The position numbers and the translations under genes were made by a program. Under the pieces are notes generated by a model. That model was not told the origin of the DNA. It worked only from the letters and a program-made list of their open reading frames with translations, and did no database searches. From NCBI GenBank assembly GCA_019115765.1, contig DXCZ01000012.1, forward strand, positions 1 through 64,000: a stretch of 64,000 bases of DNA, written 5' to 3'. Shown here piece after piece: positions 50,601-59,162 of the stretch. The DNA comes from Candidatus Mediterraneibacter stercoripullorum. Its GTDB lineage: Bacteria > Bacillota > Clostridia > Lachnospirales > Lachnospiraceae. Every line of letters starts with the position of its first letter. The stretch's first letter is position 1.

Positions 50601-52643
50601 TTTTGTAATAGCTGTCTCAGTTGTTATCCAATCGCCGGAGCCGTCTTTCTTTGTATTCCAGCCGGCAAATTCATAGCCTTCTTCTGCTTCGGCTGTGGGG
50701 ATCTGCTTCTCTGTCGGAGTAGAACCAGCCTTTACAAAGGCATACCAAGCATCTCCGCCGCCTGCAATGTTTTTCGCATTAAACTCAATACGATAAGTTC
50801 CTTCTTCTTTTAGATATAGCTTATTCCAATAAGTATCACTTGTTTTAATTGCACCTTCCGCATCCAGGTTATCCTTTATCTGATCCAGATAGTTCTGAAG
50901 CGCTCCCTCCGGAACTGTCACGGTCGCCTGTGATGTTATGCTTCCCACTCCGTCAAATGCGCCATATGCTACGGTTGGAGGTGTTGAGCCAAGCATTGTA
51001 ATCTTTGCACTGCTCTTCTTTCCATTATCTGTCGCGCCAAATTCAATATCTTCAATCGTCTTCAGTGTAGCAGGGAGCGTCAGATTCTTCAAAGAGTCTG
51101 TATATCTAAAAGAACCCTTCTCCAAAGTTTCAACTGACTCTAAGGTCAGATTCTCCAACTTTGTACAATTGAAGAACGCAGACTGTCCGATCACTTTCGC
51201 ACTGCTCAAGTCAAGATCTACTACTCGTGGTACTCCGCTAAACGCGCTCGTTCCAACTGTTACGACATCAGGCATATTAATTACTTTTACCGAATCAGAT
51301 TTCAGGCTGCTTCCCTGGATTTCTGTAATACCGCCAAGGGTAAGTGTCTGTAATACCCCCTTAGGAGTACTTCCATTTGTCCGTTCCGCAAACTCAAGGA
51401 CTGCCGTCTCCGTACTCAGTACCGTTGTAGGATTGCCATCTTTTCCGATCAGCTGCAGATTCTCGCCCAGATTCATCGTCAGTTCTTTCAACGTAGGAAG
51501 CGTTTTAATATAAGCCAGATCATCCTGAGTAACTTTACCGGATTCAATGGTAAGTGCTGTCACGTCTCCGGCAGTAAGTCCTGCTGCTTCTACAGCCTTT
51601 TCCAGTGAAGCGCCATTGTATGATGTTCCATTGATATTCGCTGTTACAACAGTCTGCTGCTCCGGCAGCTTCAGGCCTGCCCAGGTATGGTCTTCTGCAT
51701 CATACCACTTTGTATCCGCCATATATGCGTCCAATGCTTCTTCTGGAACCGTCAGAGTTGATTCCGGTGCAGCTTTCGTAAACGGAGTTCCGTTTCCTGT
51801 GATTTCCGGAGGAGTCATCTTATCTATAGTCACATGGATCTCTTTCTTAGCTCCGCCATTGCCGCGATAGAATGCTTTCCGCGCCAGTTTTTCAATCGTA
51901 TCAGGAAGATGGATTTCCGTAAAGTTCTTGCCGTCAAAGGCATTTGAATCTATTGATTTTACCTTCGGCATATTTACTTCTGTCAATGCATTACAATTTG
52001 AAAATGCATAATTCGAAATTGTCACTACATTTGGCAGATTAATACTTTTCAGCGCCCCTCCCTTGCCCGTATTGGCATCGCTAGGAGACTGCATGAAAGC
52101 ATATGGTCCTACCTTCACTACATCTGGTATAGATACATTTGCAAGAGATTTTGTTTCTGCGAGAGAATATGATCCAAGTTCTGTAAATCCGTCAAGTTCA
52201 ACTGTCTCAAGACTCTCCATATCCTGGAATGCACGAGAAGGTAATACAGTAACTCCCGCGTCAAAGGTCAGTTCCTCTGTCAAGTTAAGTTTGAATGTTT
52301 CAAGCGCCTCGCAGTTTTCCTTAATATAAGCAAGGTCTTCTGATGTAACATTACCAGACTGGAATTCAATCGTTTCCACATCCGCCGCATTGATGCCTGC
52401 TGCCTCTACAGCTGCCTGGAAACTCTCGCCTTCTGCTGCTTTGCCATCAATTAAAGCAGTTACAAGTCCTTCAGCTACTTTTGTCACCTGTTCATTTCCG
52501 TCATCTGATGTACTCTGCACTTCAGCCTGTATAGTCTTCACATTCATTTCCTGCAACGGAGCCGCCGATACCATTACCTGCGGGCAAACCATAGACAGAC
52601 AGATCACCAGTCCAAGTGCTTGCTTTAAAAATTTCCTTTTCAT
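47622..52643 (-). CDS. giant secreted repeat protein: BspA-type leucine-rich repeats, InlB-like B repeats, Ig-like modules
   Basis: MKRKFLKQALGLVICLSMVCPQVMVSAAP signal peptide; LRR_5-like repeats; VTFHGTNAGQTAYAYV..GFVLAGWNTSEDGSGEAL; no LPXTG. Confidence 0.85.
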   Translation of the reverse strand: MKRKFLKQALGLVICLSMVCPQVMVSAAPLQEMNVKTIQAEVQSTSDDGNEQVTKVAEGLVTALIDGKAAEGESFQAAVEAAGINAADVETIEFQSGNVTSEDLAYIKENCEALETFKLNLTEELTFDAGVTVLPSRAFQDMESLETVELDGFTELGSYSLAETKSLANVSIPDVVKVGPYAFMQSPSDANTGKGGALKSINLPNVVTISNYAFSNCNALTEVNMPKVKSIDSNAFDGKNFTEIHLPDTIEKLARKAFYRGNGGAKKEIHVTIDKMTPPEITGNGTPFTKAAPESTLTVPEEALDAYMADTKWYDAEDHTWAGLKLPEQQTVVTANINGTSYNGASLEKAVEAAGLTAGDVTALTIESGKVTQDDLAYIKTLPTLKELTMNLGENLQLIGKDGNPTTVLSTETAVLEFAERTNGSTPKGVLQTLTLGGITEIQGSSLKSDSVKVINMPDVVTVGTSAFSGVPRVVDLDLSSAKVIGQSAFFNCTKLENLTLESVETLEKGSFRYTDSLKNLTLPATLKTIEDIEFGATDNGKKSSAKITMLGSTPPTVAYGAFDGVGSITSQATVTVPEGALQNYLDQIKDNLDAEGAIKTSDTYWNKLYLKEEGTYRIEFNAKNIAGGGDAWYAFVKAGSTPTEKQIPTAEAEEGYEFAGWNTKKDGSGDWITTETAITKDNIKVYPVFEEAVVNVTAEINGQSVGGETLEEAITASGIDAGDVTSIKFVSGNVTKEDLTYIKEECEDLEALTLNLTDGLTYENGSTVLPDDAFEGIRYLENVELGGFTEIGESAFQNSGIVSISIPDVTVINSQAFQRCTALESVDMPKVETIGSKAFYWTDSLEEVTLPASIVSLDECGFATPYNGTMNDFHLIIEKETPPATEGKIVKGEGTVTVPEGSLSAYLGETDFNKYFTSEGDVQWAGLYVEDPSYSMVTFHGTNAGQTAYAYVANDTAITEAQMPAFTKDGFVLAGWNTSEDGSGEALNVGDTLDGNMTVYAQWEEEVKDTTAPTAQISTGGKLQNIDQEKPYNINISLKFHDDTALDYYVLNGKEKPTGITGTWGDGNYQNIKSYLKEGNGEEGKNTLTVYDKAGNSTTYTFYVDQTKPELVGEFVITPDNGQMSTSKTVTFTISEPIQALEGWTEVEGSNGTQWQKEFTENFKGEIKFTDIAGNESDAYKLEVKRVENVKPEAEITYSNNGQPTNQDVVVTVKTNVECQTPDGWERVPGSAKRNEFQKTYSENTTETVTFVSLSGVSAEFEINVTGIDKVAPVITDVAISPENSQMSTSKTVTITADEAVQCPGEGWTEVEGSDGTQWAKVYTEAKKDSITVTDIAGNVSEKASFEVKRIENIAPTAEVAYSNDGQPTNEDVTVIISTNVECNVPDGWERVPGSAKRNQFQKTYSENTEETVTLTSLSGVTGSAVVTVTGIDKVAPEADVEYSTTEITSGSVIVTIRANEPIQTPEGWTKVDDVTFTKEYTHNVDRNVNIYDLAGNGNDVDIRITNIVQNKEVTVSYVDEATGETVGIETISVEEDSYQFNTSILQNIPQGYEIVNVGDTLINKDDNTAEVKVRIPADQAEAKLVIWWMDEWGIPLTDEGGEPWKMELTARGTEGEKHTFTKDDWELPEGYEYVSDTDKWLAEQDFIVKYGETLDTLSIAICPEGTSGVGR

Positions 52644-52906
52644 ATTTTTTTCCTTGTCCCGTATCCCCAACGTACGGGATCCCTTTCCTAACAGTAAAAT
52701 CTTGTAATTTCACGTTTAGTTATAACCGACAACCTTTCTCTGCCACCCTCCTTTTTATATTATCAATTTCGTCGATTATATTTTTTAATTGATAATATTT
52801 TTGTTAATTTTTAACAACGCAAGCATAGCACTCTTCCATTTCTTTTTCAACAGATTTACTATTTTCTGGCAATATATTAACAAAAGAAAGCAATTTTCTC
52901 AAAAAC

Positions 52907-52947
52907 AGCAGGTTCCTGTCTGTACTTTATACAAACAGGAACCTGCT
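52907..52947 (-). terminator. terminator of the 52968-56558 gene
   Basis: AGCAGGTTCCTGT...ACAGGAACCTGCT perfect inverted repeat. Confidence 0.8.
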
Positions 52948-52967
52948 TACTAAAAAACTATTATTCT

Positions 52968-55900
52968 TTATTCTACAGGAACGATTCCGATTTCCGGGAT
53001 TTCAAGGGTCTCGCCATATTTTACCATAAATGACTGTTTCGCAGTACTTTCATCAAATTCTTCTGCGAAAGCATATCCCTCTGGAATTACCCAGTCTTCC
53101 CCATATTCAAAGGTTGCCCACTGACCTTCCTGACCGACTTTAGAAACAGTTACTGGTTCAACGTCGATTGTCTCTCCAAACTGTCCAACAAAGTTAACCA
53201 CCAGTTTAGCAGCTTCCATTCCTTCAATCGGCCGGATTCCTACATAAACATATCCGTCTGATGTGATCGGAAGATCTCCAAGTGATATAACTTCATACCC
53301 CTCAGGTACTGCGATCTTGGACGTGTTAACATTAACCGCATCTTTATCTACAGTCATCTTTTCTTCTTTGACCTGTACTCCGTTGATCTCGTCATAGAAG
53401 TTCAAAATAATCTCTTTGGTCGTCTCAATCTTGCGCAGTTCCACAAAGATCCAGCCATCATTAATTGTGACATCTCCCGAATTAACTACTTCATATCCTT
53501 CCGGAATGTCTGTCAGCTTGCTGGTGTTTACCTGTGTTGCATCCTTATCAACCACAACCTTGCCATCAACATAGCGTCCTTCTGCGCTGATATAATAGTT
53601 GACGCCGATTTCTTTTGTCATCGGTACCGGACGGAGGCCAATATATACATAGCCGTCGGATGAAATAGAAAGATCACCTGATGATACAAGCTCATATCCT
53701 TCCGGAACCGTAATATCGGATGTATTGATCTTCCATGCATCCTTATCGACTGTCATCGTCTCCTCTTTGACCTGTACTGCATTTTCCTCATCATAGAAGT
53801 TCAGCACGATTTCTCTGGTCGTCTCGATCTTGCGCAGTTCTACAAAGATCCAGCCATCATTAATTGCAACATCTCCTGAATTAACTACTTCGTATCCTTC
53901 CGGAATGTCTGTCAGTTTGCTGGTATTTACCTGTGTTGCATCCCTGTCAACTTCAACTTTGCCTTCCACATAGCGATCTTCATCTTCAATATAATAATTA
54001 ACGCTGATTTCCTTTGTTGTTTCCGTAAGCTTCACAGGAACATATACATATCCGGCGCAGATATCCAGCATATCCTTATCTCCGATATACTCATATCCCT
54101 CGGGGATCATGTCCTTTACCTGGTCATAAGAGATTGTTTTGCTTCCCTTTGCTACAGCAACAGATGGCTCATCAACCTGAACTCCATTCTCTTCATCATA
54201 GATATTCAGTTTTACTTCTTCAGTAATATTTGACACTGTTACTTCAAGAGTCTTGCCTGGTATTCCTGTATGACTCTTGATATTTGTATAAGTAAGTGTT
54301 TCATTATCTTTGAAGATCCTTACATAGGTAGCCGGATCATCTACTGTCTTCTTCCATCCGTCTGCCTTAAGCATCTGATCTGTTTCTCCGGACAGCTGAG
54401 TATTCCAGACGATCTGTACAGGTACGTCATTCGAAGTCGGATCTTTATATGTATAGTTAACTGTTGCTTCCGGCACCGTGCTGTCTATATTGGTAACGAG
54501 AACACCAACTGAGCTTGTATTACCAAGCTTATCTTTCACTGTATAGCTCTCATCAACCGGCTTCTGGGTTGAAGTTTTCCATACTGTGGCATATCCGTCT
54601 CCGTCATCGTCATTCTGAGCTGTGAAAAGCAGGCTGCTTTCATCTGTCATGTATACTTTAAACGGCTCATCTCCGGTCAGTGTTATATTCTTTGTATATG
54701 TCATCTGATCCGGGTTATCCACTTCAACTGTCACTTCCGGTCCGGTCTTGTCAATATTGGTGATATCAATAACAACATCTTCTCCAGGTACTCCTGTAAA
54801 GCTCTTAATGTTATCATACACAACATGCGTATTTTCTCTGAAGAGTTTCACAAATGTTGCCGGAATATCATCTGTCTTTTTCCAGCCATCATCAATAAGA
54901 CGTTCCTCCACATCCTCGGAGGGATATGTATTCCACACTAACTGTACAGGCACTACACCATTTGTCGGTTCTGTAACAGTATAATTGATCTTTGCCACCG
55001 GCTTTGTGCTGTCAACGTTCGTCACCAGAACTGCCACGCTTGTCCGGTTGCCCAGCTGATCCTCAACTTCTACTCCTTCATATGCCGGATGACCTGCGGA
55101 GGCTTTCCATACCGTGGCATATCCGTCTCCGTCGTCGTCATTCTGAGCTGTGAATCCCATCTTGCTTACAGAACTGTTATTCACCTTAAACGGCTCATCT
55201 CCGGTTAATGTTACTGTCTTTGTAGGAGTAGGCTGATCCGGCTTTTCCACATCTACTGTAACATTGGGAGCAGTCTGATCAACATAGAATGTATACTCTG
55301 TGCTGTTTCCGGCCTTATCCCACACAGTCAGCGTGTTTTTGCCTGCCTCACCGTTTCCGGTATTCAGATAGTTTCGGATGTTCTGATAATTGCCGTCTCC
55401 CCACTGTCCTGTGATCCCCGTCGGTTTCTCTTTGCCATTCAGAACATAATAGTCAAGTGCTGCATTATCACTGAACTTCAGGCTGATATTGATATTATAT
55501 GGTTTGGACTGATCAATATCCTGCAGCTCTCCTCCGGTGGAAATCTGAGCTTTCGGAGCAGATTTATCGATTCCTGTAACCGATATGAAAACAGTCCCTT
55601 CCTTACCAGATAAGTTTAAAAATGTTACTGTTTCCTCAGTATTTGCGGTGTACACTTTTTCGAATGTATTCTTCTTCGAAGCGTCCACTCTTTTCCAGCC
55701 TTCCGGAGCCTGGCATTCCGTATTTGTCACCACGCGTACCGTTACATCCTTATTTGTGAGAACTGCTTTTCCATCCACAACATTAGAATACGTAACAGAT
55801 GCTGCTTCAGGAACTGTGTTGTCAATCCTCTTTACTTCCACCTTTGCATTGCCTGTATTACCGGCACGGTCTGTCACTGTAACGTTCTCTTTTGCAGTAG

Positions 55901-56558
55901 CATAATATGTCTTTTCGAATTTCCGGCCATCGCTGCCCTCGACCTCACTCCAGCCTTCCGGAGCCGCTACAGCTTCGTCCGCTGTGATCGTCACTGTCTT
56001 GGACTGACTGAAAGAGCTGTTAGAGGGAGAATAAGACACGTCAGTAATAACAGGAGCAGTCTGATCAATATAGAAGACAAATTTCTTCACATTTCCCGCC
56101 TTATCATAAACAGTTAGATCATTCCTTCCGTCCTCTCCATTTCCCATATTAAGATAACTTGATATGTTCTGGAAATTACCGTCACCCCATGTGCCATTCA
56201 GACCGGTGGGGCGTTCCTTGCCATTCAGGATATAATACCCAAGCGCCTTATCATCACTGAACTTCAAGCTGACATTCTTATTGAAATAAGGCGCGGTATT
56301 TTCTGTCAATTCTGTCATCTGTCCGTTAATATTAATGTATGCGCGCGGGCCTGTCTGATCCTGATCTGTTACATCAACATTTACCTCATTACTGCCGGCA
56401 GCCTGTACTGACTCGACTGCCTTCGGCTCTTCTGTGGACTCTTTTGTCACTGCAGCAGGAAATCCTGCTCTGTAACCGGCTGCCATGCCCGGTACAACAG
56501 TTGTAAGAGCCATTGCCGCAGAAAGTGCGATCGCTATCTGCGCTTTTCGTCTTTTCAT
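52968..56558 (-). CDS. giant secreted Ig-like/tandem-repeat protein, paralogous in part to the 47622-52643 product
   Basis: MKRRKAQIAIALSAAMALTTVVPGMAAG signal; shared YNINISLKF..ALDYYVLNGKEKPTGITG module and KYGETL C-terminus. Confidence 0.85.
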   Translation of the reverse strand: MKRRKAQIAIALSAAMALTTVVPGMAAGYRAGFPAAVTKESTEEPKAVESVQAAGSNEVNVDVTDQDQTGPRAYININGQMTELTENTAPYFNKNVSLKFSDDKALGYYILNGKERPTGLNGTWGDGNFQNISSYLNMGNGEDGRNDLTVYDKAGNVKKFVFYIDQTAPVITDVSYSPSNSSFSQSKTVTITADEAVAAPEGWSEVEGSDGRKFEKTYYATAKENVTVTDRAGNTGNAKVEVKRIDNTVPEAASVTYSNVVDGKAVLTNKDVTVRVVTNTECQAPEGWKRVDASKKNTFEKVYTANTEETVTFLNLSGKEGTVFISVTGIDKSAPKAQISTGGELQDIDQSKPYNINISLKFSDNAALDYYVLNGKEKPTGITGQWGDGNYQNIRNYLNTGNGEAGKNTLTVWDKAGNSTEYTFYVDQTAPNVTVDVEKPDQPTPTKTVTLTGDEPFKVNNSSVSKMGFTAQNDDDGDGYATVWKASAGHPAYEGVEVEDQLGNRTSVAVLVTNVDSTKPVAKINYTVTEPTNGVVPVQLVWNTYPSEDVEERLIDDGWKKTDDIPATFVKLFRENTHVVYDNIKSFTGVPGEDVVIDITNIDKTGPEVTVEVDNPDQMTYTKNITLTGDEPFKVYMTDESSLLFTAQNDDDGDGYATVWKTSTQKPVDESYTVKDKLGNTSSVGVLVTNIDSTVPEATVNYTYKDPTSNDVPVQIVWNTQLSGETDQMLKADGWKKTVDDPATYVRIFKDNETLTYTNIKSHTGIPGKTLEVTVSNITEEVKLNIYDEENGVQVDEPSVAVAKGSKTISYDQVKDMIPEGYEYIGDKDMLDICAGYVYVPVKLTETTKEISVNYYIEDEDRYVEGKVEVDRDATQVNTSKLTDIPEGYEVVNSGDVAINDGWIFVELRKIETTREIVLNFYDEENAVQVKEETMTVDKDAWKINTSDITVPEGYELVSSGDLSISSDGYVYIGLRPVPMTKEIGVNYYISAEGRYVDGKVVVDKDATQVNTSKLTDIPEGYEVVNSGDVTINDGWIFVELRKIETTKEIILNFYDEINGVQVKEEKMTVDKDAVNVNTSKIAVPEGYEVISLGDLPITSDGYVYVGIRPIEGMEAAKLVVNFVGQFGETIDVEPVTVSKVGQEGQWATFEYGEDWVIPEGYAFAEEFDESTAKQSFMVKYGETLEIPEIGIVPVE
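53220..54020 (-). repeat. in-gene tandem repeat, period about 399 bp (133 aa)
   Basis: ttgcgcagtt...acaaagatccagccatcattaatt occurs at 53431 and 53830; protein repeats TQVNTSKLTDIPEGYEVVNSGDV.INDGWIFVELRKIETT. Confidence 0.8.
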
Positions 56559-56840
56559 ACAACTTCTCTCCTTTTCCTTAAATCTGATGCTCCTGCCTAA
56601 AGGCTGATACACCAGTCCAACTATATATTAGTCCTTCTATATATAGATGTCAAATATTTCTAATGTTTCTTTCAGCTATCAGAGAAATGAAGTTCTTGCT
56701 GCCTGTAAGACAATCGCATCGCCAAAGAGGAAGAAGTTCATAAAAACTACAAATACCGGTGATGACTCTGCAAAATATGTATATATTGTCCAGTCTGTGA
56801 TTTCTCTTTTGTCTTTCGTTACTCATTTTATTATCCCCAG

Positions 56841-57401
56841 TCATTTTCTTCTCCGCTTCCGGCTGCGGAGATTCTTCAGCAGATGGAATACGCACCAGCC
56901 CAGGACAGCTCCCAGCACATTGTTCAGGATGTCGTCGAATTCGAAGAGCCCCAGCCGGAAGATCAGCTGACAGCACTCCACCGCGCCGCTCAGGATCAGG
57001 GCTACCAGGCAGACGATCCTAAGAGGGCATTTCCTGAAAGCATCAGTCATGATGAATCCCAGAGGGAAGAACAGCAGTATATTGTTCAGGATCTCCATCC
57101 CCAGAGCTGCATTATGACGGATGATCCACTCCTTATAGGACCAGAACAGCTCCAGCTCATAAGAATGGGCCGAAGAGCTGTCCCGGAACATAAGGGTAAA
57201 ATATACAATCGTCACTATCTCGATTCCAAAGCCCAGCAGAGCCGTCGGCTCCCTCAGCTTGTTGAAGAGCGGGCTGTTCGGCCGGTGCATCAGCAGGATA
57301 TAGCAGACAACGAATGCGGCAAGGAAGATCATCAGGCCATAATACTGTCTGATATACATCCACAGGAAATGAAATGCATCGGATATAAAACTAACCGGCA
57401 T
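56841..57401 (-). CDS. VanZ family protein
   Basis: Start at MPVSFISDAF; NILLFFPLGFIMTDAF; GAVECCQLIFRLGLFEFDDILNNVLGAVLGW. Confidence 0.88.
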   Translation of the reverse strand: MPVSFISDAFHFLWMYIRQYYGLMIFLAAFVVCYILLMHRPNSPLFNKLREPTALLGFGIEIVTIVYFTLMFRDSSSAHSYELELFWSYKEWIIRHNAALGMEILNNILLFFPLGFIMTDAFRKCPLRIVCLVALILSGAVECCQLIFRLGLFEFDDILNNVLGAVLGWCVFHLLKNLRSRKRRRK

Positions 57402-59013
57402 ATTTCCTGATGATCTCCTGCATCCGACCGAACTGCTGCTCCATCTCATCGACCAGCCGGAACTGAGTCCTTGCCCGGACAAGGTTATGTTCCGGATACT
57501 CGGTCTTGAAATAGGTGTCGCCCTGGAGATAGTCGGTCAGGAAACGGATCCCGCACTCCAGCGTCATCAGCCTTGCGCCCCAGGGCAGGCTGTCGATCTC
57601 CGCTTCTGTCAGCACGTCCTTCGTCTCCTCCAGATAGCCTTTCACATACAGCTCATAGAGGGAGATGTCGAAATGCATCTTGTCCAGATCCCGCTCATCT
57701 TCCTCAGCTGTTGCCGCGCCGAACCGGATGGAATCACCGAAGTCATTTGCCGCAAGCCCCGGCATAATAGTATCCAGATCGATGATGCACAGTCCTTTCC
57801 CGGTCTTTCCGTCGAAAAGGATGTTATTCAGCTTCGTGTCATTGTGGGTAACCCGCAGGGGAAGGTTTCCATTTTCCTGCTGCTCTACCAGCACGCCGCA
57901 GTCCTTCTCCCTGGCAAGCACGAAGTCGATCTCCGGCCGGCAGGAGGCAGCCCGGTTCTTCAGATCCCGCTTCAGCGCCACCTGGAATGCCCCGAATCGT
58001 TTCACTGTGTTGTGAAAGTCCGGAATCGTTTCGTTCAGCTTGTCTGCCGGATAATCACTGAGCTGCTTCAGGAAATGTCCGAAGCTGCTGCCCGACTGAT
58101 AGAACTGCTCCGGATCCTCCACGATCTGATAGCACTCCGAGTCCGGGATAAAGTTATAGCACCGCCACGGCTCTCCCTCGCCATCCTCGAAGTAATTGCT
58201 GCCGCTCTTTGTCTTGATATAGGAGAGAGTTCCCCGGTCCGGGTCTCCGCCCTCCCGGCGGATCACATTTCGCAGATACTCTGTCACTCCGAAAATATTG
58301 TCCATCACACCGGCAGGATCACGGAACACATTGCTGTTCACCCGCTGCAGGACGTAGGAGAGCTCGTCTCCCTCCTCCCCGGGCATGTAGACCGCATATG
58401 TCTCATTGATATGCCCGGCGCCGAAGGGCTTCACATAGCTGCATCTCGGGCCGAAACCAAACGCATAGATGGCGTCCTCCAGGTTCCGGTCATTGACACC
58501 GTCGATCTTCCTTCTGGTAGAAAAAATAACCTCTCCGGCCTCTACCTTTTGCTTTGGGGATATGTTACAGTTGGCCTTCACCACACTGCCCAGTCCGATA
58601 TGTGCGCCGCGGGCCACATGAGAATCGTGATCCACTACAGCACCGCTGTTGACGAGAACGCCGTGCTCGATCACAGTATGAGTATTCACCACTGCTCTCT
58701 GCATGACAAATGTTCCGTTGCCGATAACTGCGCTGGGACTTACCACTGCCGACGGATGGATGATGGCCGGCACCTGGTATCCCGCCTCTATCAGCTTCTC
58801 CGTCCAGTAGAGCCGCATGTTGTTATCTCCCAGAGCCGCCACCGCTGTGTCGTACTTTTCCCTGAAGTCTTCGTAATCACAGCATTTCCCGACCACGTCC
58901 GGCTCCTTCACTGCGTCGTCGAGAAACACCACATCTTCATATCCAAGCAGGCGGGCCGTCTCCTGTATCATATGTCCGAAGCCGCCTGCTCCCAGAATCA
59001 ATAAACTATTCAT
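57391..59013 (-). CDS. fusion: NeuD/PglD-like left-handed beta-helix acyltransferase plus APH-like sugar kinase (NahK-like)
   Basis: N-terminus LILGAGGFGHMIQETARLLGY...HPSAVVSPSAVIGNGTFVMQRAVVNTHTVIEHGVLVNSGAVVDHDSHV; C-terminus RVTHNDTKLNNILFD, CIIDLDTIMPGLAANDFGDSIR. Confidence 0.83.
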   Translation of the reverse strand: MNSLLILGAGGFGHMIQETARLLGYEDVVFLDDAVKEPDVVGKCCDYEDFREKYDTAVAALGDNNMRLYWTEKLIEAGYQVPAIIHPSAVVSPSAVIGNGTFVMQRAVVNTHTVIEHGVLVNSGAVVDHDSHVARGAHIGLGSVVKANCNISPKQKVEAGEVIFSTRRKIDGVNDRNLEDAIYAFGFGPRCSYVKPFGAGHINETYAVYMPGEEGDELSYVLQRVNSNVFRDPAGVMDNIFGVTEYLRNVIRREGGDPDRGTLSYIKTKSGSNYFEDGEGEPWRCYNFIPDSECYQIVEDPEQFYQSGSSFGHFLKQLSDYPADKLNETIPDFHNTVKRFGAFQVALKRDLKNRAASCRPEIDFVLAREKDCGVLVEQQENGNLPLRVTHNDTKLNNILFDGKTGKGLCIIDLDTIMPGLAANDFGDSIRFGAATAEEDERDLDKMHFDISLYELYVKGYLEETKDVLTEAEIDSLPWGARLMTLECGIRFLTDYLQGDTYFKTEYPEHNLVRARTQFRLVDEMEQQFGRMQEIIRKYAG

Positions 59014-59162
59014 CTCTTTCCCTGCCGGAAAGCCTCAGTGACTGCCCAGGTCTTCCCGGTACTCCTTTCTGATCTGCTGCCCGCTGCACAGAGCAGGCGT
59101 CAATCCCCATTTTATCCGTTATATTCTATCACCATTTTTCTCTCCGGACAAGGAGCTTCTGA

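Noticed and set aside
57487-59004. 505-aa plus-strand ORF
   Set aside because: Antisense to the NeuD-like/kinase fusion; His/Leu/Val-rich shadow-frame composition and no recognisable motifs.
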